From the NCBI RefSeq assembly GCF_001672915.1, contig NZ_LZKR01000004.1:124001-188000 (forward strand): a DNA stretch of 64,000 nucleotides. The letters run 5' to 3'. The number at the start of each line of letters is the position of its first letter. Positions within the stretch are counted from its first letter, which is position 1. This DNA comes from Mycobacterium sp. 1245805.9 (GTDB taxonomy: Bacteria > Actinomycetota > Actinomycetes > Mycobacteriales > Mycobacteriaceae). Below, piece after piece: positions 26,317 to 33,941 of this stretch. The notes beneath the pieces were generated by a model. It worked only from the letters and a program-made list of their open reading frames with translations, searched no databases and was not told where the DNA came from. The translations under genes were made by a program, and so were the position numbers.

Positions 26317-26694
26317 GTGCGGTGGATCGTCGACGGCATGAACGTGATCGGGAGCCGCCCCGACGGTTGGTGGAAGGACCGCGGCGCGGCCATGGTCGCG
26401 CTGGTGGAAAGGCTCGACCGATGGGCAGCGGCCCAAGGAGAGGACGTGACCGTGGTGTTCGAGCGACCGCCGGCGACGGCCATCACCTCGTCGGTGGTCG
26501 TGGTTGCCCATGCGCCGAAGGCGGCGGCGAACTCGGCCGACGACCAGATCGTCCGGCTGGTGCGCGCGGACACTAGGCCGGAGGAGATACGGGTGGTGAC
26601 GTCGGACAGGGGCCTCGCCGGCCGCGTCGGCGCCCTCGGTGCCTCGATCTATCCCGCGGCCGGTTTCCGCGACCTGATCGACCCGCGCGGCTGA
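26317..26694 (+). CDS. NYN-domain (PIN-like) RNA-binding/nuclease protein
   Basis: From GTG 26317 this encodes 125 residues: WIVDGMNVIGSRPDGWWKDR, then VTVVFERPP and ADDQIVRLVRA and VVTSDRGLAGRV. The four conserved acidic positions (VDG-N, ERP, DD, SDRGL) are those of YacP/NYN proteins, a PIN-like fold implicated in RNA processing. The frame opens at 26263, but GTG 26317 matches the family start. Its stop overlaps the ATG of the next gene (TGATG). Confidence 0.88.
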   Translation: MRWIVDGMNVIGSRPDGWWKDRGAAMVALVERLDRWAAAQGEDVTVVFERPPATAITSSVVVVAHAPKAAANSADDQIVRLVRADTRPEEIRVVTSDRGLAGRVGALGASIYPAAGFRDLIDPRG

Positions 26695-27650
26695 TGGGCA
26701 CCCCCGCGCCCAATCGGGTCTGCGAACTCGCGAGGATCGACGTCCCGATCATCCAGGCGCCGATGACCTACATCGCCGGGGCGCAGCTGGCCGCGGCGGT
26801 CTCCAACGCCGGCGCGCTGGGCATCATCGAGACCACCTCCGACCAGGGCCGCGCCGACGTTCAGCGGGTCCGCGAGCTCACCGACCGGTCGGTGGGCGCC
26901 AACATCGCGCTGCTGTTCAACCGCGATCCGGCCGTCGTGGATCTCCTGGCCGCCAACGACATCCGGTTCGTCACCACATCTGCGGGCGACCCGGCGCTCT
27001 TCGCGGCTCGGCTGCACGACGCGGGCATCACCGTGTTCCACGTGGTGGGCACGCTGGCCGCCGCCCGGAAGGCCGTCGATGCCGGCGTGGACGGGCTGGT
27101 GGTCGAGGGCGTCGAGGGAGGCGGGTTCAAGAACCGGTTCGGCGCCTCGACCATGGTGCTGCTGCCTCTGGTCGCGGCCCACGTCGACGTGCCCATCGTG
27201 GCCGCGGGCGGGATCTGCGACGCCCGCTCCATGGCCGCCGCAATGGTTCTCGGCGCCGACGGCGTGCAGATGGGCACCCGGCTGATGGCCTCGGCGGAGT
27301 CGCCGGTGCACGTCAACCTCAAGCAGGCGGTCGTGCGCGCCGACGACACCGCGACCGTGCTGCTCCCCCTGGACGGCAAACGGATGATGCGGGTGATCCG
27401 CACCGCCGCCGCCGAAAAGATCGACTCCTCAACGTCTTTCGGCGAAGGCGGGGCGGCGCTGCAACGCGTGCAGCGGCTCTACTTCGATGGCGACATGGAC
27501 GCCAGCGTTGCCAACACCGGCCAGGTGGCCGGGCGCATCGAGGACATCGCGCCGGCCGCCGACATCATCGAGCGGATGTGGACCGGATGCCGGCAGATCC
27601 TGGCCGCCACGGCCGATCGACTGGGACCGGTTACGACGGACGGCTTCTGA
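26694..27650 (+). CDS. Nitronate monooxygenase / 2-nitropropane dioxygenase family
   Basis: Encodes 318 residues with a TIM-barrel FMN fold: PIIQAPMTYIAGAQLAAAVS at the start, DGLVVEGVEGGGF (catalytic region) and PIVAAGGICDARSMAAAMVL followed by GADGVQMGTRLMAS for FMN phosphate binding. NMOs oxidise toxic alkyl nitronates. The EGVEGGG version (in place of QG-x-E-AGGH) resembles the class II or related enoyl-reductase-like members, so the substrate may differ. Start ATG overlaps the NYN stop by one base. Confidence 0.88.
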   Translation: MGTPAPNRVCELARIDVPIIQAPMTYIAGAQLAAAVSNAGALGIIETTSDQGRADVQRVRELTDRSVGANIALLFNRDPAVVDLLAANDIRFVTTSAGDPALFAARLHDAGITVFHVVGTLAAARKAVDAGVDGLVVEGVEGGGFKNRFGASTMVLLPLVAAHVDVPIVAAGGICDARSMAAAMVLGADGVQMGTRLMASAESPVHVNLKQAVVRADDTATVLLPLDGKRMMRVIRTAAAEKIDSSTSFGEGGAALQRVQRLYFDGDMDASVANTGQVAGRIEDIAPAADIIERMWTGCRQILAATADRLGPVTTDGF

Positions 27651-27942
27651 CGTCGAACTCGACCCGCTCGCCGTCGACCTTGGTGATGCGCATGTGCGCG
27701 GTGTACTCCTTGCCCTCCGGGCCGGTGAAGTGACAGTCGAACTCCTGGCCGACCTTGGCCTCCACGCCAGACGGGCAGTGCACGTCGGTCGGGTGAAAGC
27801 CCGTCTGGCTGGAGACGACGTCGACGACCGACTGCGCCGCGCCGTCGGGTTTGACGGTCGACTTCGCGTGACACGCCGTCAGCGCGATCGTGGGTACGAG
27901 CAGGGCCGCCGCCAACCGGGTGTGGTCGCTGAGTCTCGTCAT
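27631..27942 (-). CDS. DUF4333-type lipoprotein
   Basis: Encodes 103 residues with a lipobox at LTAC (VPTIALTACHAKS) and a DUF4333-like mature part: VHCPSGVEAKVGQEFDCHFT, two Cys 15 residues apart flanking the domain core, and an edge strand RITKVDGERVEFDV. Such lipoproteins are common on the mycobacterial surface, with unknown function. Its 3' end overlaps the nitronate monooxygenase gene by 20 bp, tail to tail. Confidence 0.82.
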   Translation of the reverse strand: MTRLSDHTRLAAALLVPTIALTACHAKSTVKPDGAAQSVVDVVSSQTGFHPTDVHCPSGVEAKVGQEFDCHFTGPEGKEYTAHMRITKVDGERVEFDVRSRPS

Positions 27943-27965
27943 CGCCTTCGCAGGCTAACACGCAA

Positions 27966-28009
27966 CGACGGCGATACGACAGCTCAGGGCGGCGGGTCGT
28001 ATCGCGTCG
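27966..28009. terminator. Stem-loop after tpx
   Basis: Perfect 10 bp arms GCGATACGAC (27971-27980) and complement (27996-28005), extended by 4 bp (27966-27969/28006-28009) across one bulged G. It lies 13 bp past the tpx stop (minus strand). No long U run, so a Rho-assisted or mycobacterial-type terminator. Confidence 0.6.
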
Positions 28010-28022
28010 CAAACAGTCGGCG

Positions 28023-28517
28023 TCAGCCGACCGCGGCCAGCGCCGCGTCGTAGTCGGGCTCCTGCGCGATCTCCGGAACCAGCTCGGTGTATGCGACGTT
28101 GCCGTCGGCGCCGATCACGACCACCGCGCGCGCGAGCAGGCCGGCCATCGGGCCGTCGACGATGCTGACGCCGTAGTCCTTGCCGAAGTTGTCCCGGAAC
28201 GCCGAGCCCGTCTTGACGTTCTCGATGCCCTCCGCGCCGCAGAACCGCGCCTGCGCGAACGGCAGATCGTTCGACACGCACAGCACCGAGGCGCCGGTCG
28301 AGGCGGCGCGCTCGTTGAAGGTCCTCACGCTCGTCGCGCACACCGGGGTGTCGATGGACGGAAAGATGTTCAGCACCACGGGCTTACCGCTGTACTGGTC
28401 GTTGCTGATCGCGCCCAAGTCCGTGCCGGTCAAATTGAAGGCCGGGGCCGAAGATCCGACGGCCGGCAGCTCGCCGACGGTGTTGATCGGGTTTCCACGC
28501 AAGGTTATCTGTGCCAT
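28023..28517 (-). CDS. tpx: Thiol peroxidase
   Basis: From ATG 28517 this encodes 164 residues. The peroxidatic Cys is in SIDTPVCATSVRTFNE and the resolving Cys in ARFCGAEGIENV, the layout of atypical 2-Cys Tpx. It reduces hydroperoxides with electrons from thioredoxin in the cytosol. Divergent to the GlxA-type regulator gene, as I recall for Rv1932/Rv1931c. The stem-loop after it probably ends the transcript. Confidence 0.95.
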   Translation of the reverse strand: MAQITLRGNPINTVGELPAVGSSAPAFNLTGTDLGAISNDQYSGKPVVLNIFPSIDTPVCATSVRTFNERAASTGASVLCVSNDLPFAQARFCGAEGIENVKTGSAFRDNFGKDYGVSIVDGPMAGLLARAVVVIGADGNVAYTELVPEIAQEPDYDAALAAVG

Positions 28518-28604
28518 GCGCACAGTCTGCCAAGGCCGGTGCGACCGCCTCAGGTCAGGTCCGCATGTCCTAATTCGTGGGGTGCTGGTCGTAGACGCCA
28601 TGGG

Positions 28605-28623
28605 TCAGTCTGGCCGAGACTGA
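28605..28623. promoter_or_regulatory. Inverted repeat just upstream of GlxA-type regulator
   Basis: TCAGTCT (28605-28611), 5 bases, AGACTGA (28617-28623), ending 4 bp before the ATG. It could be an operator for autoregulation or a 5'-leader hairpin. Confidence 0.4.
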
Positions 28624-28627
28624 AGCC

Positions 28628-29578
28628 ATGGCTCGCAGGGTGGTGATCGTCGGCTTTCCGGGCGTTCAGGCGCTCGACGTCGTGGGGCCCCACGACGTGT
28701 TCACCGGGGCGTCGCAGCTGACCGACGGCGGATACGACGTCGCCATGGCGTCGGTGGACGGCCAGCCGGTCACCACCGCCACCGGCCTTTCCTTCCTCAC
28801 CACACGGCTGCCCGACCCGAGCGAACCGATCGACACGGTGGTCCTGCCCGGCGGTGGCGGTGTCGACGCGGCGCGGTCCGATCCCGACCTGGTGGGCTGG
28901 ATCAAACGGGTGACCGGAAACGCCCGCCGCGTGGTGACCGTCTGCACCGGCGCGTTCCTCGCCGCCGAAGCGGGCCTGCTGGACGGCCGCCGGGTCACCA
29001 CGCACTGGGCGTTCGCCGGGCGGTTGGCCCGCGAGTTCCCCGCCGTCGACGTCGATCCCGACCCGATCTTCGTCCGCAGCTCGGACACGGTGTGGACGGC
29101 CGCCGGCGTCACCGCCGGCATCGACCTCGCGCTCTCGCTGGTCGAGGACGACCACGGCACTGAGGTCGCCCAGACGGTCGCCCGCTGGCTCGTCCTGTAC
29201 CTGCGCCGCCCCGGCGGGCAGACACAGTTCGCGGCGCCGGTGTGGATGCCGCGCGCCAGGCGCACCTCGGTCCGCCAGGTGCAGGAGGCCATCGAGGCCG
29301 AACCGGGCGGCCAGCACAGCATCGGCGAGTTGGCCCGCCGCGCGGCGATGAGCCCGCGCCATTTCACCAGGGTGTTCACCGACGAGGTCGGTGAGGCGCC
29401 CGGGCAGTACGTCGAGCGCATTCGTACCGAGGCGGCGCGCCGCCAGTTGGAGGAGACCGACGACACCGTCGTCGCGATCGCCGCCCGGTGCGGCTTCGGC
29501 ACCGCGGAAACCATGCGGCGCAACTTCATTCGGCGCGTCGGCATCTCGCCCGACCAGTACCGCAAGGCTTTCGCCTAA
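28628..29578 (+). CDS. GlxA/FtrA-type regulator (DJ-1/PfpI domain fused to AraC HTH)
   Basis: Encodes 316 residues. Residues about 1-185 are a DJ-1/PfpI-like domain (VVLPGGGGVDAA; nucleophile Cys in RRVVTVCTGAFLAAEAGLLD; RVTTHWAF). Residues about 215-316 are an AraC-type double HTH (IGELARRAAMSPRHFTRVF; AIAARCGFGTAETMRRNFIR). The catalytic-type Cys is kept, as in several relatives. It corresponds by position and layout to Rv1931c. It leads a two-gene operon with a free-standing DJ-1 protein 19 bp later. Confidence 0.92.
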   Translation: MARRVVIVGFPGVQALDVVGPHDVFTGASQLTDGGYDVAMASVDGQPVTTATGLSFLTTRLPDPSEPIDTVVLPGGGGVDAARSDPDLVGWIKRVTGNARRVVTVCTGAFLAAEAGLLDGRRVTTHWAFAGRLAREFPAVDVDPDPIFVRSSDTVWTAAGVTAGIDLALSLVEDDHGTEVAQTVARWLVLYLRRPGGQTQFAAPVWMPRARRTSVRQVQEAIEAEPGGQHSIGELARRAAMSPRHFTRVFTDEVGEAPGQYVERIRTEAARRQLEETDDTVVAIAARCGFGTAETMRRNFIRRVGISPDQYRKAFA

Positions 29579-29597
29579 TTAAGAAAGGAAAAGTGCG

Positions 29598-30350
29598 ATG
29601 ACGCAGATCGCAATAGTCGCGTACCCCGGATTCACCGCGCTGGACATGATCGGCCCGTACGAGGTGCTGCGCAACCTGCCCGACGCCGAGGTGCGGTTCG
29701 TGTGGCACGAATCCGGGCCGATCACCGCCGACTCCGGCGTGCTGGTCATCGGCGCCACCCACTCGCTGGCCGAAACCCCTTCCCCCGACATAATTTTGGT
29801 GCCCGGCGGCCCGTCGACCCCGGTGCACGCGCGCGACGAGGCGCTGCTGGAGTGGCTGCGCCGGGCGCACCGGACCGCGAGCTGGACGACGTCGGTGTGT
29901 TCGGGATCGGTGATCCTCGCGGCCGCGGGACTGCTCGAGGGACGGCGCGCGACGTCGCACTGGCTGGCCATTCCGCTGCTGAAGGGATTCGGGGCCATCC
30001 CCATCGCCGACGAGCGGGTGGTGCACGAGGGTGACGTCGTCACCAGCGCGGGCGTGTCCGCCGGGCTCGACCTCGCGTTCTGGCTGGCCGGCCAGATCGG
30101 CGGCGAAGGCCGCGCGAAGGCGATCCAGCTCGCCATCGAATACGACCCGCAACCCCCGTTCGACTCCGGTCACATGTCGAAGGCGTCGGCGACCACCAAA
30201 GCCGCCGCCACGGCGCTGCTGTCGAAGGACAGCGCCAAGCCGGCCAACCTGAAGGCCACCACGATGCTGGCGTGGGAGCAGGCGCTGGCCGCGGTGCGCT
30301 CACGGCGGCGGAGGCGGCCCACGCCCGCCGCTTCGGTCCCGTCCGGCTAG
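29598..30350 (+). CDS. DJ-1/PfpI family protein
   Basis: Encodes 250 residues: a DJ-1 fold with Cys elbow in TTSVCSGSVILAAAGLLEGR and the RATSHWLA segment, plus a C-terminal Ala/Lys/Arg-rich extension. Related to ThiJ/isonitrile-hydratase-like proteins. It lacks the HTH of its upstream partner. AAGAAAGGA lies about 12 bases before the ATG. It matches Rv1930c in position. Enzymatic activity unproven. Confidence 0.9.
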   Translation: MTQIAIVAYPGFTALDMIGPYEVLRNLPDAEVRFVWHESGPITADSGVLVIGATHSLAETPSPDIILVPGGPSTPVHARDEALLEWLRRAHRTASWTTSVCSGSVILAAAGLLEGRRATSHWLAIPLLKGFGAIPIADERVVHEGDVVTSAGVSAGLDLAFWLAGQIGGEGRAKAIQLAIEYDPQPPFDSGHMSKASATTKAAATALLSKDSAKPANLKATTMLAWEQALAAVRSRRRRRPTPAASVPSG

Positions 30351-30366
30351 GCAGGCCTATCAACAC

Positions 30367-30411
30367 TTGACAGCTTTGTTTAGCAACTCCTAAATTTAGG
30401 AAATGCTAAAC
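30367..30411 (+). promoter_or_regulatory. ArsR-type promoter/operator with leaderless start
   Basis: A consensus -35 TTGACA (30367-30372), 18 bp, -10 TAAATT (30391-30396), then six bases to the ATG at 30403, where transcription should begin. A 34 bp inverted repeat spans it: GTTTAGCAACTCCTAAA (30378-30394) and TTTAGGAAATGCTAAAC (30395-30411), 15 of 17 paired. The operator covers the -10 box and start codon. Confidence 0.75.
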
Positions 30412-30963
30412 AACGATCTGCGCGCTCCCGTGTCGCTGTACCGCGCTGCGACGGATCGGGCCGTCGCGGTCGTGGAGGCGGTCACGCACGACCAACTGGA
30501 GTGGCCGACCCCGTGTTCAGAGTGGTCGGTGCGGCAACTGATCGATCACCTGGTGGGCGGGGCCGATTATCTGCTCGCGGCGGCGACGGGGCCGGAGGGA
30601 GCCCTGTCGGACCGCCCTCCCGGCATCACGTACCGAACATGTGTGGACCGGGTGCTGACCGCCCTGGAATCACCGGGAGCGTTGGAGCGCGTGTGCGTCT
30701 CACCGCTCGGCTTCGACTGGTCGGTGGCCGACGCGGTTGCCGGAACGTTCATGGATGTCCTGATCCACACCTGGGACCTGGCCCGCGCGACGGGCCAGGA
30801 CGAGCGGCTCGATGCGGACTTGGTGGCGGCGTGCTCCGCGATGTTCCTGCCCGAAATGCCAAGACTCGGGCGGGAAGCCGGCATCATCGGCCCGGAGGTG
30901 CTGCTGGGCGAGGGCGCGTCGGCGCAGGATCGGCTGCTGGCCGCGATGGGCCGCTCAGTATGA
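30403..30963 (+). CDS. TIGR03086-type DinB-like metal-binding protein
   Basis: Encodes 186 residues with the DinB/maleylpyruvate-isomerase-N pattern: CSEWSVRQLIDHLVGGADYL at the N-terminus (first His) and FMDVLIHTWDLARATGQ (second His and Asp) later. These proteins are linked to mycothiol-dependent transfers or metal-dependent thiol chemistry. The ATG is at the predicted transcription start, so the mRNA is probably leaderless. First gene of a four-gene operon with ArsR, SRPBCC and YjbR genes, all joined by ATGA overlaps. Confidence 0.9.
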   Translation: MLNNDLRAPVSLYRAATDRAVAVVEAVTHDQLEWPTPCSEWSVRQLIDHLVGGADYLLAAATGPEGALSDRPPGITYRTCVDRVLTALESPGALERVCVSPLGFDWSVADAVAGTFMDVLIHTWDLARATGQDERLDADLVAACSAMFLPEMPRLGREAGIIGPEVLLGEGASAQDRLLAAMGRSV

Positions 30964-31274
30964 GCGAGCCGGCCGTTGAGGCTGCCATCAGGGCGCTGGC
31001 CCATCCGGGCCGGCGGACGATGCTGCGGTTGGTGTGGGATCAAGAGCGACCTGCTTCCGCGCTCGCCGAGGCCGCGGGTCTCTCGAAATCGGCTGCGAGC
31101 CAACACCTTAAGGTCTTACGAGACGCGGGGTTGATCGACGTGCGTGTCGATGCGACCCGACGGCTGTATCGTGCCGACGTCGCCCGGGTAGCCGAGGTGG
31201 CAGCGCTGCTGGACGAGTTCTGGGCCGCACCGCTGGAACGGCTGCGTGCCGCCGCGGAAAGCGAATCGCCATGA
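30960..31274 (+). CDS. ArsR-family repressor
   Basis: Encodes 104 residues with a classic winged HTH: AIRALAHPGRRTMLRLVW, LAEAAGLSKSAASQHLKVL (recognition helix) and DVRVDATRRLYRAD (wing). No Cys ligand pair of the metal-sensing type is visible, so it belongs to the non-metal branch often paired with an SRPBCC/AHSA1 gene. ATGA overlap with the upstream gene. Likely binds the palindrome at 30378-30411 and represses its own operon. Confidence 0.92.
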   Translation: MSEPAVEAAIRALAHPGRRTMLRLVWDQERPASALAEAAGLSKSAASQHLKVLRDAGLIDVRVDATRRLYRADVARVAEVAALLDEFWAAPLERLRAAAESESP

Positions 31275-31738
31275 AGTTGGTGGTCCAGCAGCTGGTGGTG
31301 CGGGCCAGCGCCCAGCGTGTCTTCGAATTGTTCACCGACCCGGTGCAATTCGGCCGATGGATGGCCGAGGATGCGCTGCTGGACGCCACGCCTGGAGGCG
31401 TCGTCCGCTGGACGCATCCCCACGGCGACACGGTGAGTGGCCGCTATCTGGAACTCGACCCGCCGCGCCGCATCGTCTTCACTTACGGGTGGGAGCGGGC
31501 CGACGTCGGGATTCCGCCCGGTTCGACCACCGTCGAGATTGACATCGTCGGGCAGCTCGATGGCACCACGCTTGTCAAGCTGGTGCACCGTGGTCTCGAG
31601 GGTCGCGCCGCAGACGCCCATGACGGCGGTTGGGCTCACTACCTCGACCGGCTTCGCCGCCGCGCCGAGGGTCAAGACGTCGGCGCCGATCCATGGGCCG
31701 ACCGCCGGGTGCCAAGTCGCGAGGCGCCAGACCGATGA
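31271..31738 (+). CDS. SRPBCC/AHSA1-like protein
   Basis: Encodes 155 residues with the AHSA1 start (VRASAQRVFELFTDPVQFGRWM) and the beta-grip strand PPRRIVFTYGWER, ending in a long C-terminal helix (HYLDRLRRRAEGQDV). The fold binds hydrophobic ligands in a central cavity. It follows ArsR with an ATGA overlap; ArsR-SRPBCC pairs are common in actinobacteria, and here a second pair occurs at 53068-53780. Ligand unknown. Confidence 0.9.
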   Translation: MKLVVQQLVVRASAQRVFELFTDPVQFGRWMAEDALLDATPGGVVRWTHPHGDTVSGRYLELDPPRRIVFTYGWERADVGIPPGSTTVEIDIVGQLDGTTLVKLVHRGLEGRAADAHDGGWAHYLDRLRRRAEGQDVGADPWADRRVPSREAPDR

Positions 31739-32073
31739 GGGACGCGTCGGCCGAGGCCAACTTCTGGGCGGTCGCCGAACCGCTGTTGACCGCCGCGACC
31801 GTCACGCGGTCGACCATGATGGGCCTACCCTGCCTGCGATCCAGCGGTCGATTCTTCGCTTCTTTCGACCGCCGCACCGCCGCCCTCCTCGTGAAGCTGC
31901 CCGCAGCGAGGGTGAACGAACTCATCCAATCCGGTGACGCTGAGCCGTTTGCGCCGTCGGGACGGCGCTTTCGCGAATGGGCCGCCATCGGCTCCGGCCG
32001 ATCAGAAATCTGGCCGCCGCTTCTCGATGAAGCTCTAAAATTCGTTGCGGCCCAGCCACCTTCAGGTGGGTAG
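31735..32073 (+). CDS. YjbR/MmcQ-family protein
   Basis: Encodes 112 residues that match YjbR: VTRSTMMGLPCLRSSGRFFA, RRTAALLVKLPAARVNELI, then REWAAIG. YjbR proteins have a CyaY-like, DNA-binding-type fold and no settled role. ATGA overlap with the SRPBCC gene makes it the fourth gene of the operon. Its 3' end overlaps the Ddn-like gene by 12 bp, tail to tail. Confidence 0.85.
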   Translation: MRDASAEANFWAVAEPLLTAATVTRSTMMGLPCLRSSGRFFASFDRRTAALLVKLPAARVNELIQSGDAEPFAPSGRRFREWAAIGSGRSEIWPPLLDEALKFVAAQPPSGG

Positions 32074-32547
32074 CGCCCGCGGGACGAACCGGACGAACGG
32101 CAGGTTCTCGCCGACGGCGCGGAAGTCGGCGTCCGATCCGTCGACGGAGAATCCCAGCACGCGCGGCAGCACGAACTTGGCCGCCGCGCGGTGCCGCGAC
32201 GCGTACCGGAGGAAGACTTGTGCCCCTTCGTCCTTGTCGAGCGGAGTGGCGGTGACGGGTATCGTTCGCGTCCCCACCTGGATGCTGACGTCGGGGTTGC
32301 GCAGGATGTTGCGGTACCACGCGGCGCCGGGTCCCCACCCCGAGGCGACGACATAGGTGTCGCCGTCGCGCTCGGCGACCTCGAGGACGGTCTGGCGGGG
32401 CTTGCCGGAGACGCGGCCGGTGTGGTTGAGCAGCAGCAGGCGGCTGCCGAACAGCCACCCGAGCCTGAGCCGATAAAGGTGGATCGGAACCCGGAAAAGG
32501 AACCGGGTCAGTCCCGTTGGTGGCTGAATGTTCTTGACGATCCTCAT
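32062..32547 (-). CDS. Ddn-like F420-dependent nitroreductase-fold oxidoreductase
   Basis: Encodes 161 residues of the deazaflavin-dependent nitroreductase family: LLLLNHTGRVSGKPRQTVLE (the T-x-G-R-x-S-G motif), VVASGWGPGAAWYRNI and NPDVSIQVGTRTIPV. In mycobacteria the relatives (Ddn, Rv3547) reduce quinones and activate nitroimidazoles with F420H2. A TGCAAT-T-ATTGCA palindrome lies 39 bp upstream of its start. Confidence 0.92.
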   Translation of the reverse strand: MRIVKNIQPPTGLTRFLFRVPIHLYRLRLGWLFGSRLLLLNHTGRVSGKPRQTVLEVAERDGDTYVVASGWGPGAAWYRNILRNPDVSIQVGTRTIPVTATPLDKDEGAQVFLRYASRHRAAAKFVLPRVLGFSVDGSDADFRAVGENLPFVRFVPRALPT

Positions 32548-32585
32548 GATTGGCCACCTTCGCCGTGCGCACTAGAGTAGACAAC

Positions 32586-32609
32586 TGCAATTATTGCACA
32601 CTGCAATTG
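32586..32609. promoter_or_regulatory. Palindrome upstream of Ddn-like gene
   Basis: TGCAAT-T-ATTGCA (32586-32598), perfect, followed by another half site CTGCAATTG (32601-32609). It resembles operators of MarR-type repressors. No MarR gene is adjacent; the regulator must be elsewhere. Confidence 0.45.
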
Positions 32610-32631
32610 TGGTGACCAGGCGCCGTCAGCG

Positions 32632-33108
32632 CTAACCGTTGGGCTGCAGGAACTCCGTGGAGGCCAGCTGGCCGCCGGCCTGCAGCCACGCCCCCACCAC
32701 GCCGGGGGCGTCGCGGTTCGGGTTGTAGATGTCCTCCTCGCTGGAGAACAGGCCGTCGCCGGCGTAGACGAGCCGCGTCCAGTTGGGGAACCAGAAGGGT
32801 TCGCCGTTGGGGTCGGTCGGATGGTCGAGCAGGTTCTTGATCATGATCACCACGGCATCGTTGTCGTCGTCGTAGGCGGTCCAGTCGCTGGGAAAACGCA
32901 TGTGCGGGAAGGGGGCCATCACCGCGACGATCCAGTCGCGCACCGCCTCCCGGCCGTGAAAGACGCCGTAGTGATGCTCGGTGTAGACGACGTCCTCGGT
33001 GAAGAGGTCGGCGAAGGGTCGCCAGTCGCCCGAGGCGCTGCACCCCTCGGCGACTTTGGTGTAGTTTTCGACGGCTTGCTCGATTTCTGCCCTGGTGAAT
33101 TTGCCCAT
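32632..33108 (-). CDS. SnoaL-like (NTF2 fold) protein
   Basis: From ATG 33108 this encodes 158 residues with the SnoaL layout: EIEQAVENYTKVAEGC, DLFTEDVVYTEHHYGVFHGR and DWTAYDDDNDAVVIMI strands. SnoaL-like proteins are small alpha+beta barrels acting as isomerases, hydrolases or ligand binders. The longer open frame upstream crosses the SDR gene in antisense, so I start at MGKFTRAE. It is divergent from the SDR (57 bp apart). Confidence 0.85.
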   Translation of the reverse strand: MGKFTRAEIEQAVENYTKVAEGCSASGDWRPFADLFTEDVVYTEHHYGVFHGREAVRDWIVAVMAPFPHMRFPSDWTAYDDDNDAVVIMIKNLLDHPTDPNGEPFWFPNWTRLVYAGDGLFSSEEDIYNPNRDAPGVVGAWLQAGGQLASTEFLQPNG

Positions 33109-33165
33109 GTCGGACACACTAGAACGTGTTTTTGTTGAAGGCGACGCTTTGAATGGGGATCTGCG

Positions 33166-33933
33166 ATGAGTGTGCTGGACCTGTTTGACTTGCGCGGCAA
33201 GAGGGCTCTGGTGACCGGGGGGTCCAGCGGCATCGGCAAGGAGGTGGCGCTGGCCTACGTTCAAGCCGGCGCCGAAGTGGCAATCGCGGCAAGGCATTCC
33301 GAGGTCTTGGACGGCGTCGCGCAGGAGCTCACCGCGGGCGGTGGCCGGGTGGTGCCCATCAAATGCGACGTGACGCAACCCGAGCAGGTCGACGCCATGC
33401 TGGACCGGGCGACCGCGGAGTTGGGCGGCCTCGACATTGCGGTCTGCAACGCCGGAATCGTCACGGACACCCCGATGCTCACGATGCCGCCGGAAGAATT
33501 TCAGCGCATCCAGGACACCAACGTCACCGGCGTCTTCCTCACCGCCCAGGCGGCCGCCCGGGCGATGGTGCGGCAGGGGCAGGGCGGGGTCATCATCACC
33601 ACCGCGTCGATGTCGGGCCACATCATCAACATCCCGCAGCGGGTCGGCCACTACTGCGCCTCCAAGGCGGCGGTCATTCACCTGACCAAGGCCATGGCCG
33701 TCGAGTTCGCGCCGCACAACATTCGGGTCAACAGTGTCAGCCCGGGCTACATCCTCACCGAGCTCGTCGAGCCGCTCGCGCAGTACCACGCGGAGTGGGA
33801 ACCGAAGATACCGATGGGCCGGTTGGGCCGGCCGGAAGAACTCGCCGGCCTCTACCTGTACCTGGCCAGCGATGCGTCCAGCTACATGACCGGTTCGGAC
33901 GTCGTGATCGACGGCGGCTACTGCTGCCCCTGA
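33166..33933 (+). CDS. Short-chain dehydrogenase/reductase (Rv1928c-like)
   Basis: Encodes 255 residues: TGGSSGIG (cofactor), NAGI, Ser of the triad in TTASMSGH and YCASKAAVIH (Y-x-x-x-K), ending with the glucose/gluconate-dehydrogenase-like GSDVVIDGGYCCP. Size and neighbourhood match Rv1928c. Uses NAD(P)H on an alcohol or ketone; substrate unknown. Confidence 0.92.
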   Translation: MSVLDLFDLRGKRALVTGGSSGIGKEVALAYVQAGAEVAIAARHSEVLDGVAQELTAGGGRVVPIKCDVTQPEQVDAMLDRATAELGGLDIAVCNAGIVTDTPMLTMPPEEFQRIQDTNVTGVFLTAQAAARAMVRQGQGGVIITTASMSGHIINIPQRVGHYCASKAAVIHLTKAMAVEFAPHNIRVNSVSPGYILTELVEPLAQYHAEWEPKIPMGRLGRPEELAGLYLYLASDASSYMTGSDVVIDGGYCCP

Positions 33934-33941
33934 CAGCCGGC

